Assembly: GCA_039029935.1 (NCBI GenBank)
Contig: JBCCFC010000039.1
Coordinates: 1 to 22,195 of the forward strand
Reading direction: 5' to 3'
From: G039029935 sp039029935
GTDB taxonomy: Bacteria > Chloroflexota > Anaerolineae > Caldilineales > Caldilineaceae
DNA length: 22,195 bases
Below are positions 8,235 through 16,676 of the stretch, piece after piece. A program made the position numbers and the translations under genes. Below the pieces are notes generated by a model, which was not told where the DNA came from, did not search any database, and saw only the letters and a program-made list of their open reading frames with translations. The stretch's first letter is position 1. Each line of letters opens with the position of its first letter.

Positions 8235-8240
8235 CTCCTT
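8235..8240 (-). promoter_or_regulatory. Ribosome binding site fixing the reductase start
   Basis: AAGGAG (minus strand) ends 10 bases before the ATG at 8224. It sits inside the longer open frame that begins at 8290, so it argues for the internal start and removes the apparent overlap with the DUF58 gene. Confidence 0.6.
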
Positions 8241-8262
8241 ATCATCATCGAACTTTTGAGTC

Positions 8263-9441
8263 CTACACCCGCTGTAAATCCCTCTCCCAAACCGTCCGCT
8301 CCACACGAACCCCTAACCGTTCCCCCTGTGCCTTCAATAGCTCATACTCGGCAAACTGCGAGCAAATCAACACAGTAACGCTTGACCCCCGTCGATAGGC
8401 GCCATGCAACGCCCAGAGTGTTCTCTCCGTCAGCTTGGGTGTAACCACAAGGAGCGTTGTTCCCCAAGCCAAATCTACCAGTTTGCTGGGGAGCCAGTCC
8501 TCTAGCTCTTGCTCAAAATCATGTAGTTGAATGCGTGCCAACACAGTCAGAATCGCCATCAATTGCCCTTGACCATTGCGCGCTAGCAGCGGCGTCGCAA
8601 TCGTCTCCGAGAAGGGGTCGCGGCCATTGCTCAGTAGCCCCACAGGTTGACGCTGCTCGGTCACATAGTTGGCAAGCGAGGCGGTGACTTCAATTGCCCA
8701 CTCGCTGTCACTGGTCTGTAGCTGGGTTTGGTAGGCGTTGCGATTGAGGTCGAGGACAATGGTGACGTTGAGCGAGATGGCGGGCTGGAATTTTTTTACC
8801 AGCAGTGAATCTTCACGGGCACTGGCCTTCCAGTGGATGCGCCGCATACTGTCACCGCTCACATAATCACGCACACCGGAGATGCGTGTCGGGTCCTCAA
8901 AAAGCCGCTGATTGGTTGAAAGTGTGCCAAAGGGCGAGCGACTGGAGACGCCCAATTCTTCCAACGTCATCACACGAGGATAGACGGTCATGTATACGTC
9001 TGCATTTTCCTGCCATGTGGTTGAGGTAAAGCCAAAGAGATCACCTGTCCGCAACACCAACGGGCCAATGGGGTAGTAGCCACGCTTTTTACAGGAAAGT
9101 GTGTATTTATACTGACTTTTGGATTGGCTCCCCACTGTGATAACCGTTTGATAATCAAGCGCATCCTTGAGGTCCAGTGGAATTTGCTCTTGCACATGCA
9201 GCCAAGGCAGCGGGAGCCAGCTTGTGTTGATAAACGAGACACCCGCTTCCACAATTTCGCCGGCAAAGGCGCGGTGGGTGGAGGTACGCTGTACCTGTAG
9301 ATGGTCCAAACTGCGGCGAATCCACCAATGGCTAAAGAGCCAGACACCACCAACCACATAAACAAGGTAATAGACCCAGTCCATGCGCAGAAGGACGGCT
9401 GTGAGGAAGAGGATGATTAACGCTATAAAAAGGTTATGCAT
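8263..9441 (-). CDS. DUF58 domain-containing membrane protein
   Basis: This 392-residue protein has two N-terminal membrane segments (about 4-20 and 22-41) followed by a long soluble part. The DUF58 signature is plain near residues 190-215: RDYVSGDSMRRIHWKASARE followed by LLVKKFQP, then a von Willebrand-like strand, NVTIVLDLN. DUF58 proteins are commonly encoded beside MoxR ATPases, as here, and the pair is thought to act in assembly or activation of partner proteins at the membrane; the exact substrate is unknown. It is downstream of the MoxR gene with a 150-base gap and 38 bases upstream of the reductase gene. The usual transglutaminase-like third partner is not in this window. Confidence 0.9.
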   Translation of the reverse strand: MHNLFIALIILFLTAVLLRMDWVYYLVYVVGGVWLFSHWWIRRSLDHLQVQRTSTHRAFAGEIVEAGVSFINTSWLPLPWLHVQEQIPLDLKDALDYQTVITVGSQSKSQYKYTLSCKKRGYYPIGPLVLRTGDLFGFTSTTWQENADVYMTVYPRVMTLEELGVSSRSPFGTLSTNQRLFEDPTRISGVRDYVSGDSMRRIHWKASAREDSLLVKKFQPAISLNVTIVLDLNRNAYQTQLQTSDSEWAIEVTASLANYVTEQRQPVGLLSNGRDPFSETIATPLLARNGQGQLMAILTVLARIQLHDFEQELEDWLPSKLVDLAWGTTLLVVTPKLTERTLWALHGAYRRGSSVTVLICSQFAEYELLKAQGERLGVRVERTVWERDLQRV

Positions 9442-9541
9442 TAGAATTGTTCCTAATTAGTCACATGGAATTCAACTTATGCTAATATGAAAAAAACTCA
9501 CCCGGAGAGGGTTCCCAAACAGGTTGATGTCGATACGCTAC

Positions 9542-9589
9542 AGTGTGCTTCAGCACACTTGCTATACTAGACACCGAATTCATTCGGTG
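9542..9589. repeat. Two adjacent hairpins between MoxR and DUF58 genes
   Basis: Hairpin one is AGTGTGC (9542-9548), loop TTCA, GCACACT (9553-9559). Hairpin two is CACCGAAT (9572-9579), two bases, ATTCGGTG (9582-9589), ending three bases before the MoxR stop codon at 9592-9594. On the minus strand they follow the MoxR gene. No T-tract follows either, so they look like a dispersed repeat or an mRNA processing signal that could lower DUF58 expression relative to MoxR. Confidence 0.75.
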
Positions 9590-9591
9590 GG

Positions 9592-10551
9592 TTACTCAGC
9601 TTCACCCAAATCCAATAACGTTGCTTCCATGACCTCGTTAACAATTGCTTCGGCTGTGCGCCCACGCAGTGCGCTTTCCGGTTTAACAATGCAGCGATGC
9701 GGCAGTGCCAGTGGAACTAGCGACTGAATATCATCGGGCAGCACATAATCACGCCCTTGGAGTGCAGCCTTGGCTTGCGATGCGCGGTAGAGGGCCAGAG
9801 ACCCACGTGGACTAGACCCCATTGCCAATTCACCATGAGAACGAGTTGCCTGTGTTAAGGCTACGATATAGTGACGCAGACTATCATCGACACGCACGGT
9901 CCATACCTGTTGCGAAAGGGCAGGGATATCTGTCACCTCACCCGTGATCTCATGCAGCGATTGTAGTGTCTCGATGGGGTGCTGTCCACCCAGATTAAGC
10001 AACATATTGCTTTCTTCCTCTGCGGACAGATACCCTAAGCCCAGCTTAAAGATAAAGCGATCCAACTGCGCCTCTGGTAACGGAAATGTCCCCTCATATT
10101 CAATTGGATTTTGCGTTGCCATCACCATAAACGGGCGTGGCAGTTTTCGTGTTTCCCCATCAACGGTCACTTGACGCTCACCCATACACTCCAGCAGGGC
10201 AGCTTGGGCACGGGGCGTGGCACGGTTGATTTCGTCGGCCAACAGGATCTGTGTAAAGGCAGGACCGGGTATAAACTGAAACTGGCGTGTCTCTTGATTA
10301 AAGACGCTCACGCCTGAAATATCACTAGGCAGCAGGTCCGGTGTACATTGTAAGCGTTGGAACTCTAGCCCCAATGTCACCGACATCGCACGCGCCAGCA
10401 TAGTCTTGCCGACACCTGGCACATCTTCCAACAACACATGTCCTTCACAGAGCAATGCAATCAGCAATGTCTCAATCACGCTCTGCTTTCCAACAATCAC
10501 CTTTTCTACATTGGCCGTGACCTGTTCGGCAAATGACTGAATATTTTGCAT
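9592..10551 (-). CDS. MoxR-family AAA+ ATPase
   Basis: This 319-residue cytoplasmic ATPase belongs to the MoxR group, chaperone-like motors paired with DUF58 or von Willebrand proteins. The Walker A motif is EDVPGVGKT (42-50), Walker B is ILLADEINR with Asp106 and Glu107, followed by the family signature ATPRAQAALLECMGERQVT. Sensor 1 is in MVMATQNPIEYEGTFPLPEA, and the C-terminal lid holds the SPRGSLALYRASQAKA segment. Length is normal. It is the first gene of a minus-strand cluster with DUF58, reductase and carboxypeptidase genes. The ATG follows a region rich in short repeats with no strong Shine-Dalgarno (AAAGATGAAAG is the best purine run). Confidence 0.95.
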   Translation of the reverse strand: MQNIQSFAEQVTANVEKVIVGKQSVIETLLIALLCEGHVLLEDVPGVGKTMLARAMSVTLGLEFQRLQCTPDLLPSDISGVSVFNQETRQFQFIPGPAFTQILLADEINRATPRAQAALLECMGERQVTVDGETRKLPRPFMVMATQNPIEYEGTFPLPEAQLDRFIFKLGLGYLSAEEESNMLLNLGGQHPIETLQSLHEITGEVTDIPALSQQVWTVRVDDSLRHYIVALTQATRSHGELAMGSSPRGSLALYRASQAKAALQGRDYVLPDDIQSLVPLALPHRCIVKPESALRGRTAEAIVNEVMEATLLDLGEAE

Positions 10552-10574
10552 AATGGTTCTTTCATCTTATGTAC

Positions 10575-10663
10575 GTAGGTCGGTGTAGCGGTAGAGCAGT
10601 AATCGGCAGGTCGGTAATCGGCGTACGACTGATACCGACCTACTGAATACCGACCTACTGAAT
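10575..10663. repeat. Short direct and inverted repeats upstream of MoxR
   Basis: A 15-base unit ACCGACCTACTGAAT is present twice in tandem (10634-10648 and 10649-10663), then decays into shorter ACTGAAT copies. GTAGGTCGGT at 10575-10584 is an inverted copy of the ACCGACCTAC core. The block lies 24 bases before the MoxR start codon in the divergent gap to the kinase gene. It may be a repeat element or a set of binding sites. Confidence 0.65.
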
Positions 10664-10883
10664 ACTGAATACTGATTAATGGCCTACAAATTTTTGTCAA
10701 ATTTCAATAATTATATAATCGAACTTCGTTTTTGGGAATCTACCATATTTCTTAGATAAAATAAGTACCTGTATAATATTTAATGAGAATCGTTTTAAAA
10801 AGCAACGCCTACTTATTTGTAAGAGAATGTTTAGCTATGCCTGAATATTATCTTTCTATTTAAGACATGAAGAAGAGTTACTA
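10664..10883. other. AT-rich upstream region of the hybrid kinase gene
   Basis: This stretch has no gene. It is strongly AT-rich and contains two exact TATAAT hexamers, at 10714-10719 and 10772-10777, but neither has a good -35 partner at 16-18 bases (TTGTCA at 10694 is only 14 bases from the first). A promoter for the plus-strand kinase is likely here. GAAGAAGAG precedes the ATG at 10884. Confidence 0.45.
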
Positions 10884-13112
10884 ATGGATAGCACGAATCA
10901 AGTTGTCAGTGAACCACCTGTTGTTCTCATTGTCACCGACCCAAATCAACATGCAGCCTTTGAGAAAGACAAATTTATCGCCCATATGCAAATGGAGCAT
11001 TTGGCCTATAACATGGCGGATGTTCGCTGCCCAGCCGATTTGCATACCGTTCTCCTTGAAAAAAAGCCAGATATTATTCTTTGGGATGATGTTTGCTCCT
11101 ATGGGGGGATGTTAACCAATGGTATGAGAGAGATTCCTGTGATTCTCTTACTACAAGAATCCCGTCGAGTACATCTGGCGCAAGCATTGCAAGATGGCAT
11201 CAACCACTATATCATCAAAGATAGCAACGGCTATTATATACACGAAATTCCCTTTATCATCGACCACCTGCTTGTCGCCCATCGTACCGCCCAAGCACTT
11301 CGCGCCAGCGAAATGAGTTACCACAAAGTAGCCGAGCGGCTCAAAATTCTCCATGAGATTCGCAACCAAATTCTTGATGCGCAGTCATTGCGCGAAATTG
11401 CACGCACCGTTCTGAACTTCTTGATCCGTTTAATTCCACACCGCCAAGCCTGTGTTGTTGAATATGACACGGATCGGGATCAGGGCATCGTCCTTACAAG
11501 CCACCCCGATCGCAATGGGCAACCCGCAAAGATTGAGGATAATGTCTATTCGTTAACCGATTTTGAATATTTTGCCGAATTGGGTTCCCACGATATTTTT
11601 TATGTAGATGGTGACGATGCACAGTTTATCCAACTGCTGCTGTCATCCGGCTTATATGATAGCAGCACCGATTCATTTTTGGTCGTACCATTGGTCGCCG
11701 AAGAAATAATGGTCGGTGCCTTGATTCTGGGTCGTGAAGCCGAAAACCCCTTTGCCTCCGAAGATTTAGAAGTCTTCAAAGAGGTCGCAGACAAAATGGC
11801 GGTGAGCATTCAGCAGACCATCCTGCGGCGGCAACAAGAACGCTATGCCAGTGATTTGGAAAGCCGTGTGGCGCAGCGTACACAGGAATTACAAAAAGCC
11901 AATAAAGAACTGGAGCAAGCCGCACGGACCAAAGATGAGTTTCTCGCCAACATGAGCCATGAGCTACGCACCCCGCTCAACGCCATTTTGGGACTTTCAG
12001 AAGCACTCATGGGGCAAAAGCGTGGCCCACTCAACGAGCGGCAATTGAAATTGTTGGGCGTGATCTCGGATAGTGGCAAATCACTTTTAACCTTGGTCAA
12101 TGACATTATCGACTTGGCTAAAATTGGGGCAGATCGGCTGGAGTTTCAATCAACCTTGGTTTCGGTCGGTGGTGTTTGCCGAGCCTGCGTCAACACAATC
12201 CAAGAGTTGGCAGATGAAAAGCAGATTCAACTGCATCTCAACGTAACCTCAACCCCGCAGTATATTGAGGCAGACCAGCAAAGGCTGAAACAAATGTTGG
12301 TAAATTTGTTGGATAATGCGGTAAAATTTACCGATGTGGGTGGTGAGGTTGGGCTAGATGTGCAATCCGATACGCTGGAGGAGCTGATTTACTTCCGTGT
12401 TTGGGATACGGGTGTTGGCATCTCCACCGAAAACCAAGAACAGCTTTTCCAGCCATTTACCTTGCTGGATAGCAGTCTATCGCGATCATTTTCTGGATCA
12501 GGGTTAGGGTTAGCGTTGGTGGCACAGTTGACCAAGCTGCATAAAGGGTCGATTACCATTGACAGCAAGCCAGGAGTCGGCAGCACATTCACCATCACCA
12601 TGCCTTGGGATTATACAACAGTTGAAGATGAGCCGGAAGAGATTGGTACAGGCACGGGTGGTGGTTATGCGATTGTGGATTCAGATGAGGATGACGACCT
12701 TATCGAGGATGATGACTATATCGACGACGATGATGGTGAAAATTTGCCTCTGCTGTTGTTGGCTGATGATAACGAGATTAATCGTTTGACGATTCAGGAA
12801 TTTCTGGAGGACGAGGGGTTTGAGGTGGAAACAGCCAGCAACGGCCAAGAGGTACTTGATTTTATGGCTATCCGCAAACCAGATTTAATCCTCATGGATA
12901 TTCAGATGCCTGTCATGAATGGGTTGGAGGCAACCACAAAGATTCGGGCAAACCCAGACTACGATGACATATTGGTTTTGGCGTTGACGGCGGCTGCAAC
13001 AGCCAAAGACCGACAGGCATGTTTGGATGCGGGGGCCGATAATTATGTCAGCAAGCCGATTGATCCAAGCACATTGGTAATCAAAATCAGTACGCTTTTG
13101 GGTGAATTTTAA
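10884..13112 (+). CDS. Hybrid sensor histidine kinase (REC-like, GAF, HisKA, HATPase, REC)
   Basis: This 742-residue soluble protein has five modules. Residues about 10-135 resemble a receiver domain (VVLIVTDP near the start, DIILWDD at 64-69) that keeps an Asp pair but may be degenerate. A GAF-type sensor follows at about 165-310, then a coiled-coil linker. The HisKA box MSHELRTPL has the phospho-acceptor His359. The ATPase has the N box NLLDNAVKFT from 474, G1 DTGVGIS from 508, and G2 GSGLGLAL near 538. A very acidic linker (about 598-619, mostly Asp) leads to a C-terminal receiver with acid pair Asp628/629, acceptor Asp672 and Lys724. No membrane segment, so it should sense a cytoplasmic signal. 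It lies 124 bases upstream of a second signalling gene with a palindrome between. Confidence 0.93.
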   Translation: MDSTNQVVSEPPVVLIVTDPNQHAAFEKDKFIAHMQMEHLAYNMADVRCPADLHTVLLEKKPDIILWDDVCSYGGMLTNGMREIPVILLLQESRRVHLAQALQDGINHYIIKDSNGYYIHEIPFIIDHLLVAHRTAQALRASEMSYHKVAERLKILHEIRNQILDAQSLREIARTVLNFLIRLIPHRQACVVEYDTDRDQGIVLTSHPDRNGQPAKIEDNVYSLTDFEYFAELGSHDIFYVDGDDAQFIQLLLSSGLYDSSTDSFLVVPLVAEEIMVGALILGREAENPFASEDLEVFKEVADKMAVSIQQTILRRQQERYASDLESRVAQRTQELQKANKELEQAARTKDEFLANMSHELRTPLNAILGLSEALMGQKRGPLNERQLKLLGVISDSGKSLLTLVNDIIDLAKIGADRLEFQSTLVSVGGVCRACVNTIQELADEKQIQLHLNVTSTPQYIEADQQRLKQMLVNLLDNAVKFTDVGGEVGLDVQSDTLEELIYFRVWDTGVGISTENQEQLFQPFTLLDSSLSRSFSGSGLGLALVAQLTKLHKGSITIDSKPGVGSTFTITMPWDYTTVEDEPEEIGTGTGGGYAIVDSDEDDDLIEDDDYIDDDDGENLPLLLLADDNEINRLTIQEFLEDEGFEVETASNGQEVLDFMAIRKPDLILMDIQMPVMNGLEATTKIRANPDYDDILVLALTAAATAKDRQACLDAGADNYVSKPIDPSTLVIKISTLLGEF

Positions 13113-13193
13113 GTAGGTCATCGGGGGAACCCTTTGGGTCAGCGTGACATTCTTAGTTTGTCCCAGAATGTCACGCTGGTAGCGATGACCTAC
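13113..13193. repeat. Nested palindromic element between kinase and regulator genes
   Basis: Outer arms GTAGGTCATCG (13113-13123) and CGATGACCTAC (13183-13193) are perfect inverted copies, and an inner 14-bp stem pairs CAGCGTGACATTCT (13140-13153) with AGAATGTCACGCTG (13165-13178). The element starts on the very next base after the kinase stop codon. There is no T-tract. It resembles a small MITE-like or REP-like repeat; a weak terminator or mRNA-stability role is possible. Confidence 0.88.
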
Positions 13194-13236
13194 GATTCAC
13201 TGCCAGTGTTAAGAACAGGTAATAAGAGATAACCTT

Positions 13237-14826
13237 ATGCGAAATACGATAGTAACATCTCCAGACACGACGACTGGAAAAAGCAAAATTTTAATTGTCG
13301 ATGATACGGAAATCGGCCGAATTACCTTAGAAGAAATTCTGCTTTCGCCCAAATATGAGCTAGACTTTGCCAACGATGGATTTCAGGCGTTGCAAAAAGC
13401 GGCGGAGTTTATCCCTGATCTCATCTTGCTGGATGTAATGATGCCGGGCATGGATGGGATCGAAACCTGTCAACGCCTTCGCGCAGATAATAAGTTGTCA
13501 AACATCCCCGTAATCATGGTAACGGCCCTGGATGACCGCCGCTCTCGGTTGCGCGGATTGCGTGCGGGCGCGGATGACTTCATTACCAAACCCTTTGACA
13601 CAAGCGAACTGCTGACCCGCATCAATACGATTACCCGTCTCAATCGGTATCGTCGATTGCTCGAAGAACGGGCACGGTTTGAGTGGGTGGTCGAGCAGGC
13701 TGAGGATGGCTTTTTGTTGCTGGATGAGGCCGATAGAATTACCTATGCCAACGCCAATGCACGCAATTATCTTGGCTTGCCGACATCAGCCGATGACTAT
13801 GACGAGATTATCCCCGCCGAATTTTTGACTTTGTTCAAACGCCAGTACCGATGTGAGCCAAGCGATGTTTGGGCAACATGGGCAGACACCCCCAATCATA
13901 ATTTAGACCAAATTCACTATCTGATCCGACCCGAAACCGACTCATCTTCATCTACCTGGTTGGAAGTGACCATCAAAGAGCCAACATGGGAAGCCCCTTC
14001 GCACAGGCTGATTCGGATGCAAGACGTGACCAGCCGCATGACCGAACAGCGCAGTATGTGGACCTTTCACTCGATGATTATGCACAAACTCAATACGCCA
14101 TTGCATATCATGAGCGGTAGTCTGCAACTCCTCTCACCCGATTTTATTGAAAACCTAGAAGCCAAGGATATCGGTGATTTGGCAGGGTCGGCCATGCGCA
14201 GTATGCAGCGGTTAATCGACACAGTTGACGATATCATGCACTATGTTGACGGTAAACGTTTCGCCAAATCGGGGGTCCATTTCCGACCGCGTGATCTCGC
14301 CGAGATGATCCAACAGTGGGGGGACGATTTAGAGCTAACGACAGCGGTTTTGGATGCGGTGACGGGCAACAAATTACAGATGAATCGCGACAAATTGTCT
14401 GAGGATGTTCAGCAAAGCTTAGAGGCCAATGTCATTTTAATTGAGTCTCCCACACCAGATTTTGAATGCAATATATCGAGAGAAGCCGTTGAATGGATTT
14501 TGATTGAGCTACTAGACAACGCCAAAAAGTTCCACCCTGAAAAGATGCCCCAAATACTGGTTCAAGCGAGTCGCATTCAACCAGATACGCTACAAATTCA
14601 AATCAAAGACAACGGTATCACGCTCTCGCCAGAGCAATTAAACAAAGTTTGGATACCATACTATCAAGCGGAGAAACACTTTACAGGCGAAGTACCGGGG
14701 ATTGGATTGGGGCTAACCATGGTTGCCACCTATGTTTGGGGGGCAGGCGGGTCTTGTCGAATCCAAAACCGTGAAGATGGTCCCGGTGTTGTTGTTGAAT
14801 TGGAACTGCCGCAAGCATCACACTAG
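13237..14826 (+). CDS. Response regulator-histidine kinase fusion (REC, PAS, HisKA, HATPase)
   Basis: This 529-residue soluble protein starts with a full receiver domain: acid pair in ILIVDDTE, phospho-acceptor Asp66 in LILLDVMMPGMDG, the conserved Thr in VTAL, and Lys in FITKPFD. A PAS-like sensor follows (about 145-260; GFLLLDEADRITYANANA). The kinase part has an altered H box, MHKLNTPLH with His283, an N box LLDNAKKF with Asn428, a G1 box DNGITLS (458-464) in which the second Gly is replaced by Thr, and a G2 box GIGLGL (488-493). Kinase activity is plausible but not sure. It probably takes phosphate from the upstream hybrid kinase or acts in series with it. There is no DNA-binding domain, so its output is unclear. 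Its stop is 21 bases before moeA. Confidence 0.9.
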   Translation: MRNTIVTSPDTTTGKSKILIVDDTEIGRITLEEILLSPKYELDFANDGFQALQKAAEFIPDLILLDVMMPGMDGIETCQRLRADNKLSNIPVIMVTALDDRRSRLRGLRAGADDFITKPFDTSELLTRINTITRLNRYRRLLEERARFEWVVEQAEDGFLLLDEADRITYANANARNYLGLPTSADDYDEIIPAEFLTLFKRQYRCEPSDVWATWADTPNHNLDQIHYLIRPETDSSSSTWLEVTIKEPTWEAPSHRLIRMQDVTSRMTEQRSMWTFHSMIMHKLNTPLHIMSGSLQLLSPDFIENLEAKDIGDLAGSAMRSMQRLIDTVDDIMHYVDGKRFAKSGVHFRPRDLAEMIQQWGDDLELTTAVLDAVTGNKLQMNRDKLSEDVQQSLEANVILIESPTPDFECNISREAVEWILIELLDNAKKFHPEKMPQILVQASRIQPDTLQIQIKDNGITLSPEQLNKVWIPYYQAEKHFTGEVPGIGLGLTMVATYVWGAGGSCRIQNREDGPGVVVELELPQASH

Positions 14827-14847
14827 AGGAGAGCAATTTAGAAATCT

Positions 14848-16083
14848 ATGCCTACATCACCATATCCAATGTTATCGGTTGCCGATGCGCTGGCAACAGT
14901 CCTTGCCCAATCACCTCGATTACAACCCAAAACGGTTTCACTGGACATAGCAAATGGTCACATTCTCGCTGAGGATGTAATGGCTCAGGAAGCCTTGCCA
15001 CCTTTTCCCGCTTCTGTCAAAGATGGCTATGCCGTGGTTGCGACTGATGGCCCCGGCACCTATCCAATTGTTGGCGAAGTGACAGCAGGTGTTGTCCCTG
15101 AGTTTACCGTAACATCCGGCAGTGTTGCCTATATCACCACTGGCGCCCCCATCCCCACAGGAGCAGATGCCGTCATCATGGTGGAAGATACAGAGCCATT
15201 GGATGAACAAGTCAAGATCAACGCCAGCGTTAAGCCGGGTGATGACATTCGCCCCATTGGGTCAGATATTGAAGCAGGGCAATTGATTTTAGCAGCGGGT
15301 GAACGGCTGGACGCTGCCGAAATTGGTCTGTTGGCAACAGCAGGTGCAACCCGTGTCCCTGTCTATCCAAGCCCCACAGTGGCAATATTGTCTACAGGCG
15401 ATGAGTTGGTCGAACCCACCGAGGGCTTAACGCCCGGCAAAATCCGCGACAGCAATCGCTCAATGTTGATGGCAGCGGTGCAGGCAGCAGGCGGAGCCAT
15501 GCTCGATTTGGGCATTGCCAAGGACAGCCAAGCCGAACTAGAAGAGCGCATTCATACAGGGCTATCAAAGGCCGATGTGCTATTGACCTCCGGTGGTGTG
15601 TCGATGGGCGACATGGACTTTATCAAACCACTGCTTGAACATGCGGGGCAGGTTCACTTTGGCCGCATCCGCATGAAGCCAGGCAAGCCATTGACCTTTG
15701 CCACCGCCACCGTTGATGGACAACAAAAGCTCATCTTTGGGCTACCGGGCAACCCAGTGAGTAGCCTTGTCACCTTCTATCTGATGGCCGTACCTGCACT
15801 GCGCAAATTGGCAGGATGGCCTGATCCCAATCTACAACGGGTACAGGCGCATTTGGCGCAACCATTGCCTTTGGATAGCTATCGTCCCGAATATCATCGA
15901 GCAACCGTCACTTGGGATGCAACACTTAACGATGGCAATGGTGGTTTTCTGGCGACGAGTACAGGAAGCCAAGCCAGCAGCCGCCTGCTCAGTATGCGCA
16001 CGGCCAATGCGTTGTTGGCATTACCGCAACAAGAGGGAATATTGCCCGCAGGTAGCGTTGTAACAGCGTTAATGATTGGATAA
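14848..16083 (+). CDS. moeA: Molybdopterin molybdotransferase MoeA
   Basis: This 411-residue cytoplasmic enzyme inserts molybdate into adenylylated molybdopterin, the last step of molybdenum cofactor synthesis. Family marks are ALPPFPASVKDGYAV near the N-terminus, ITTGAPIPTGADAVIMVEDT, the MoCF-domain segments AILSTGDELVEP, GKIRDSNRSML, LLTSGGVSMGDMDF and GLPGNPVSSLVTF, and a C-terminal barrel domain. Length is normal. The start at 14848 has a purine stretch GAGGAG about 16 bases away, longer than ideal; a second Met (MLSVADAL) at 14869 is an alternative. It is the first of three molybdenum cofactor genes here. moaA and moaB are not in the window. Confidence 0.96.
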   Translation: MPTSPYPMLSVADALATVLAQSPRLQPKTVSLDIANGHILAEDVMAQEALPPFPASVKDGYAVVATDGPGTYPIVGEVTAGVVPEFTVTSGSVAYITTGAPIPTGADAVIMVEDTEPLDEQVKINASVKPGDDIRPIGSDIEAGQLILAAGERLDAAEIGLLATAGATRVPVYPSPTVAILSTGDELVEPTEGLTPGKIRDSNRSMLMAAVQAAGGAMLDLGIAKDSQAELEERIHTGLSKADVLLTSGGVSMGDMDFIKPLLEHAGQVHFGRIRMKPGKPLTFATATVDGQQKLIFGLPGNPVSSLVTFYLMAVPALRKLAGWPDPNLQRVQAHLAQPLPLDSYRPEYHRATVTWDATLNDGNGGFLATSTGSQASSRLLSMRTANALLALPQQEGILPAGSVVTALMIG

Positions 16084-16090
16084 AACCACA

Positions 16091-16150
16091 CTTCCAGAAA
16101 GGGGTATCAAGGATATAGGTATGTCTAGTATCGATCACCCCTTCCTGAAA
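16091..16150. repeat. Imperfect inverted repeat between moeA and moaC
   Basis: CAGAAAGGGGT (16095-16105) pairs with ACCCCTTCCTG (16137-16147) with one mismatch, and the match weakly extends outward on both sides. A second short pair, TATAGGT and ACCTATA, spans the spacer to just before moaC. It occupies most of the 91-base gap. It could be an attenuator-like leader or a dispersed repeat. It does not resemble the Moco riboswitch layout as far as I can judge. Confidence 0.5.
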
Positions 16151-16174
16151 GCAGAAATTGGATAAACCTATACG

Positions 16175-16669
16175 ATGTCAGCAAATCAACAAAACAACCA
16201 GCTTACCCATTTAGATGCACAGGGCCATGCATCCATGGTCGATGTCGGCGAAAAAGCCATCACCAGCCGCACTGCCATTGCACAGGGCAAGGTCCATATG
16301 CTGCCGGAAACCTTGGCTGCCATTCGTGATGGCAACGTCCCCAAGGGCGATGTGTTGGCGACAGCACGTATCGCAGGCATCATGGCCGCCAAACGTACAC
16401 CGGAGATCATCCCACTCTGTCACACCCTGCTACTCTCCAAAGTCGCCGTCGATTTTACGATTGATGAGCAGCGCAACTGTATTGTTATCACCACCGAGGT
16501 GCGCTGCAAGGGCAAGACGGGTGTTGAGATGGAAGCACTGACAGCGGTGAGTGCCGCTGCGTTAACGATTTATGATATGGCGAAAGCTGTCGAGAAAACC
16601 ATGACCATCACAGATATTTGCCTGCTCGAAAAACAGGGCGGCAAGTCCGGTGATTGGCAACGAGAATGA
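16175..16669 (+). CDS. moaC: Cyclic pyranopterin monophosphate synthase MoaC
   Basis: This 164-residue enzyme acts with MoaA to convert GTP to cyclic pyranopterin monophosphate, the first stage of molybdenum cofactor synthesis. Typical segments are LTHLDAQGHASMVDVGEK at the N-terminus, IPLCHTLLLSKVAVDF with the conserved Cys-His, the TGVEMEALTAVSAAALTIYD block, DMAKAVEK with the catalytic Asp and Lys, and the C-terminal LLEKQGGKSGDW. Length is normal for the family. The start is kept at 16175 because the conserved LTHLD segment lies before the next Met. No Shine-Dalgarno is obvious. The stop codon is only 7 bases before the favoured start of the next gene. Confidence 0.97.
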   Translation: MSANQQNNQLTHLDAQGHASMVDVGEKAITSRTAIAQGKVHMLPETLAAIRDGNVPKGDVLATARIAGIMAAKRTPEIIPLCHTLLLSKVAVDFTIDEQRNCIVITTEVRCKGKTGVEMEALTAVSAAALTIYDMAKAVEKTMTITDICLLEKQGGKSGDWQRE

Positions 16670-16676
16670 ATATAAC

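Noticed and set aside
8224..8290. N-terminal extension of the reductase up to 8290
   Set aside because: The family begins at MHFAVIGSG, a good AAGGAG lies before 8224, and the extension would overlap the DUF58 gene end.
10575..10663. CRISPR-like array
   Set aside because: The repeats are 15 bases, directly abutting, only two full copies, with no spacers and no cas genes.
10694..10719. TTGTCA and TATAAT as a promoter for the hybrid kinase
   Set aside because: The spacing is only 14 bases, too short for a standard sigma70 promoter, so it is noted only as AT-rich promoter-like sequence.
13124..13193. Rho-independent terminator after the hybrid kinase
   Set aside because: The stems are strong but no T-tract follows on the plus strand, so it was called a palindromic repeat instead.
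16650..16676. GTG start for the MoaD-MoaE fusion overlapping moaC
   Set aside because: The extra residues are outside the MoaD family start, and the ATG at 16677 fits the domain; the GTG cannot be fully excluded.
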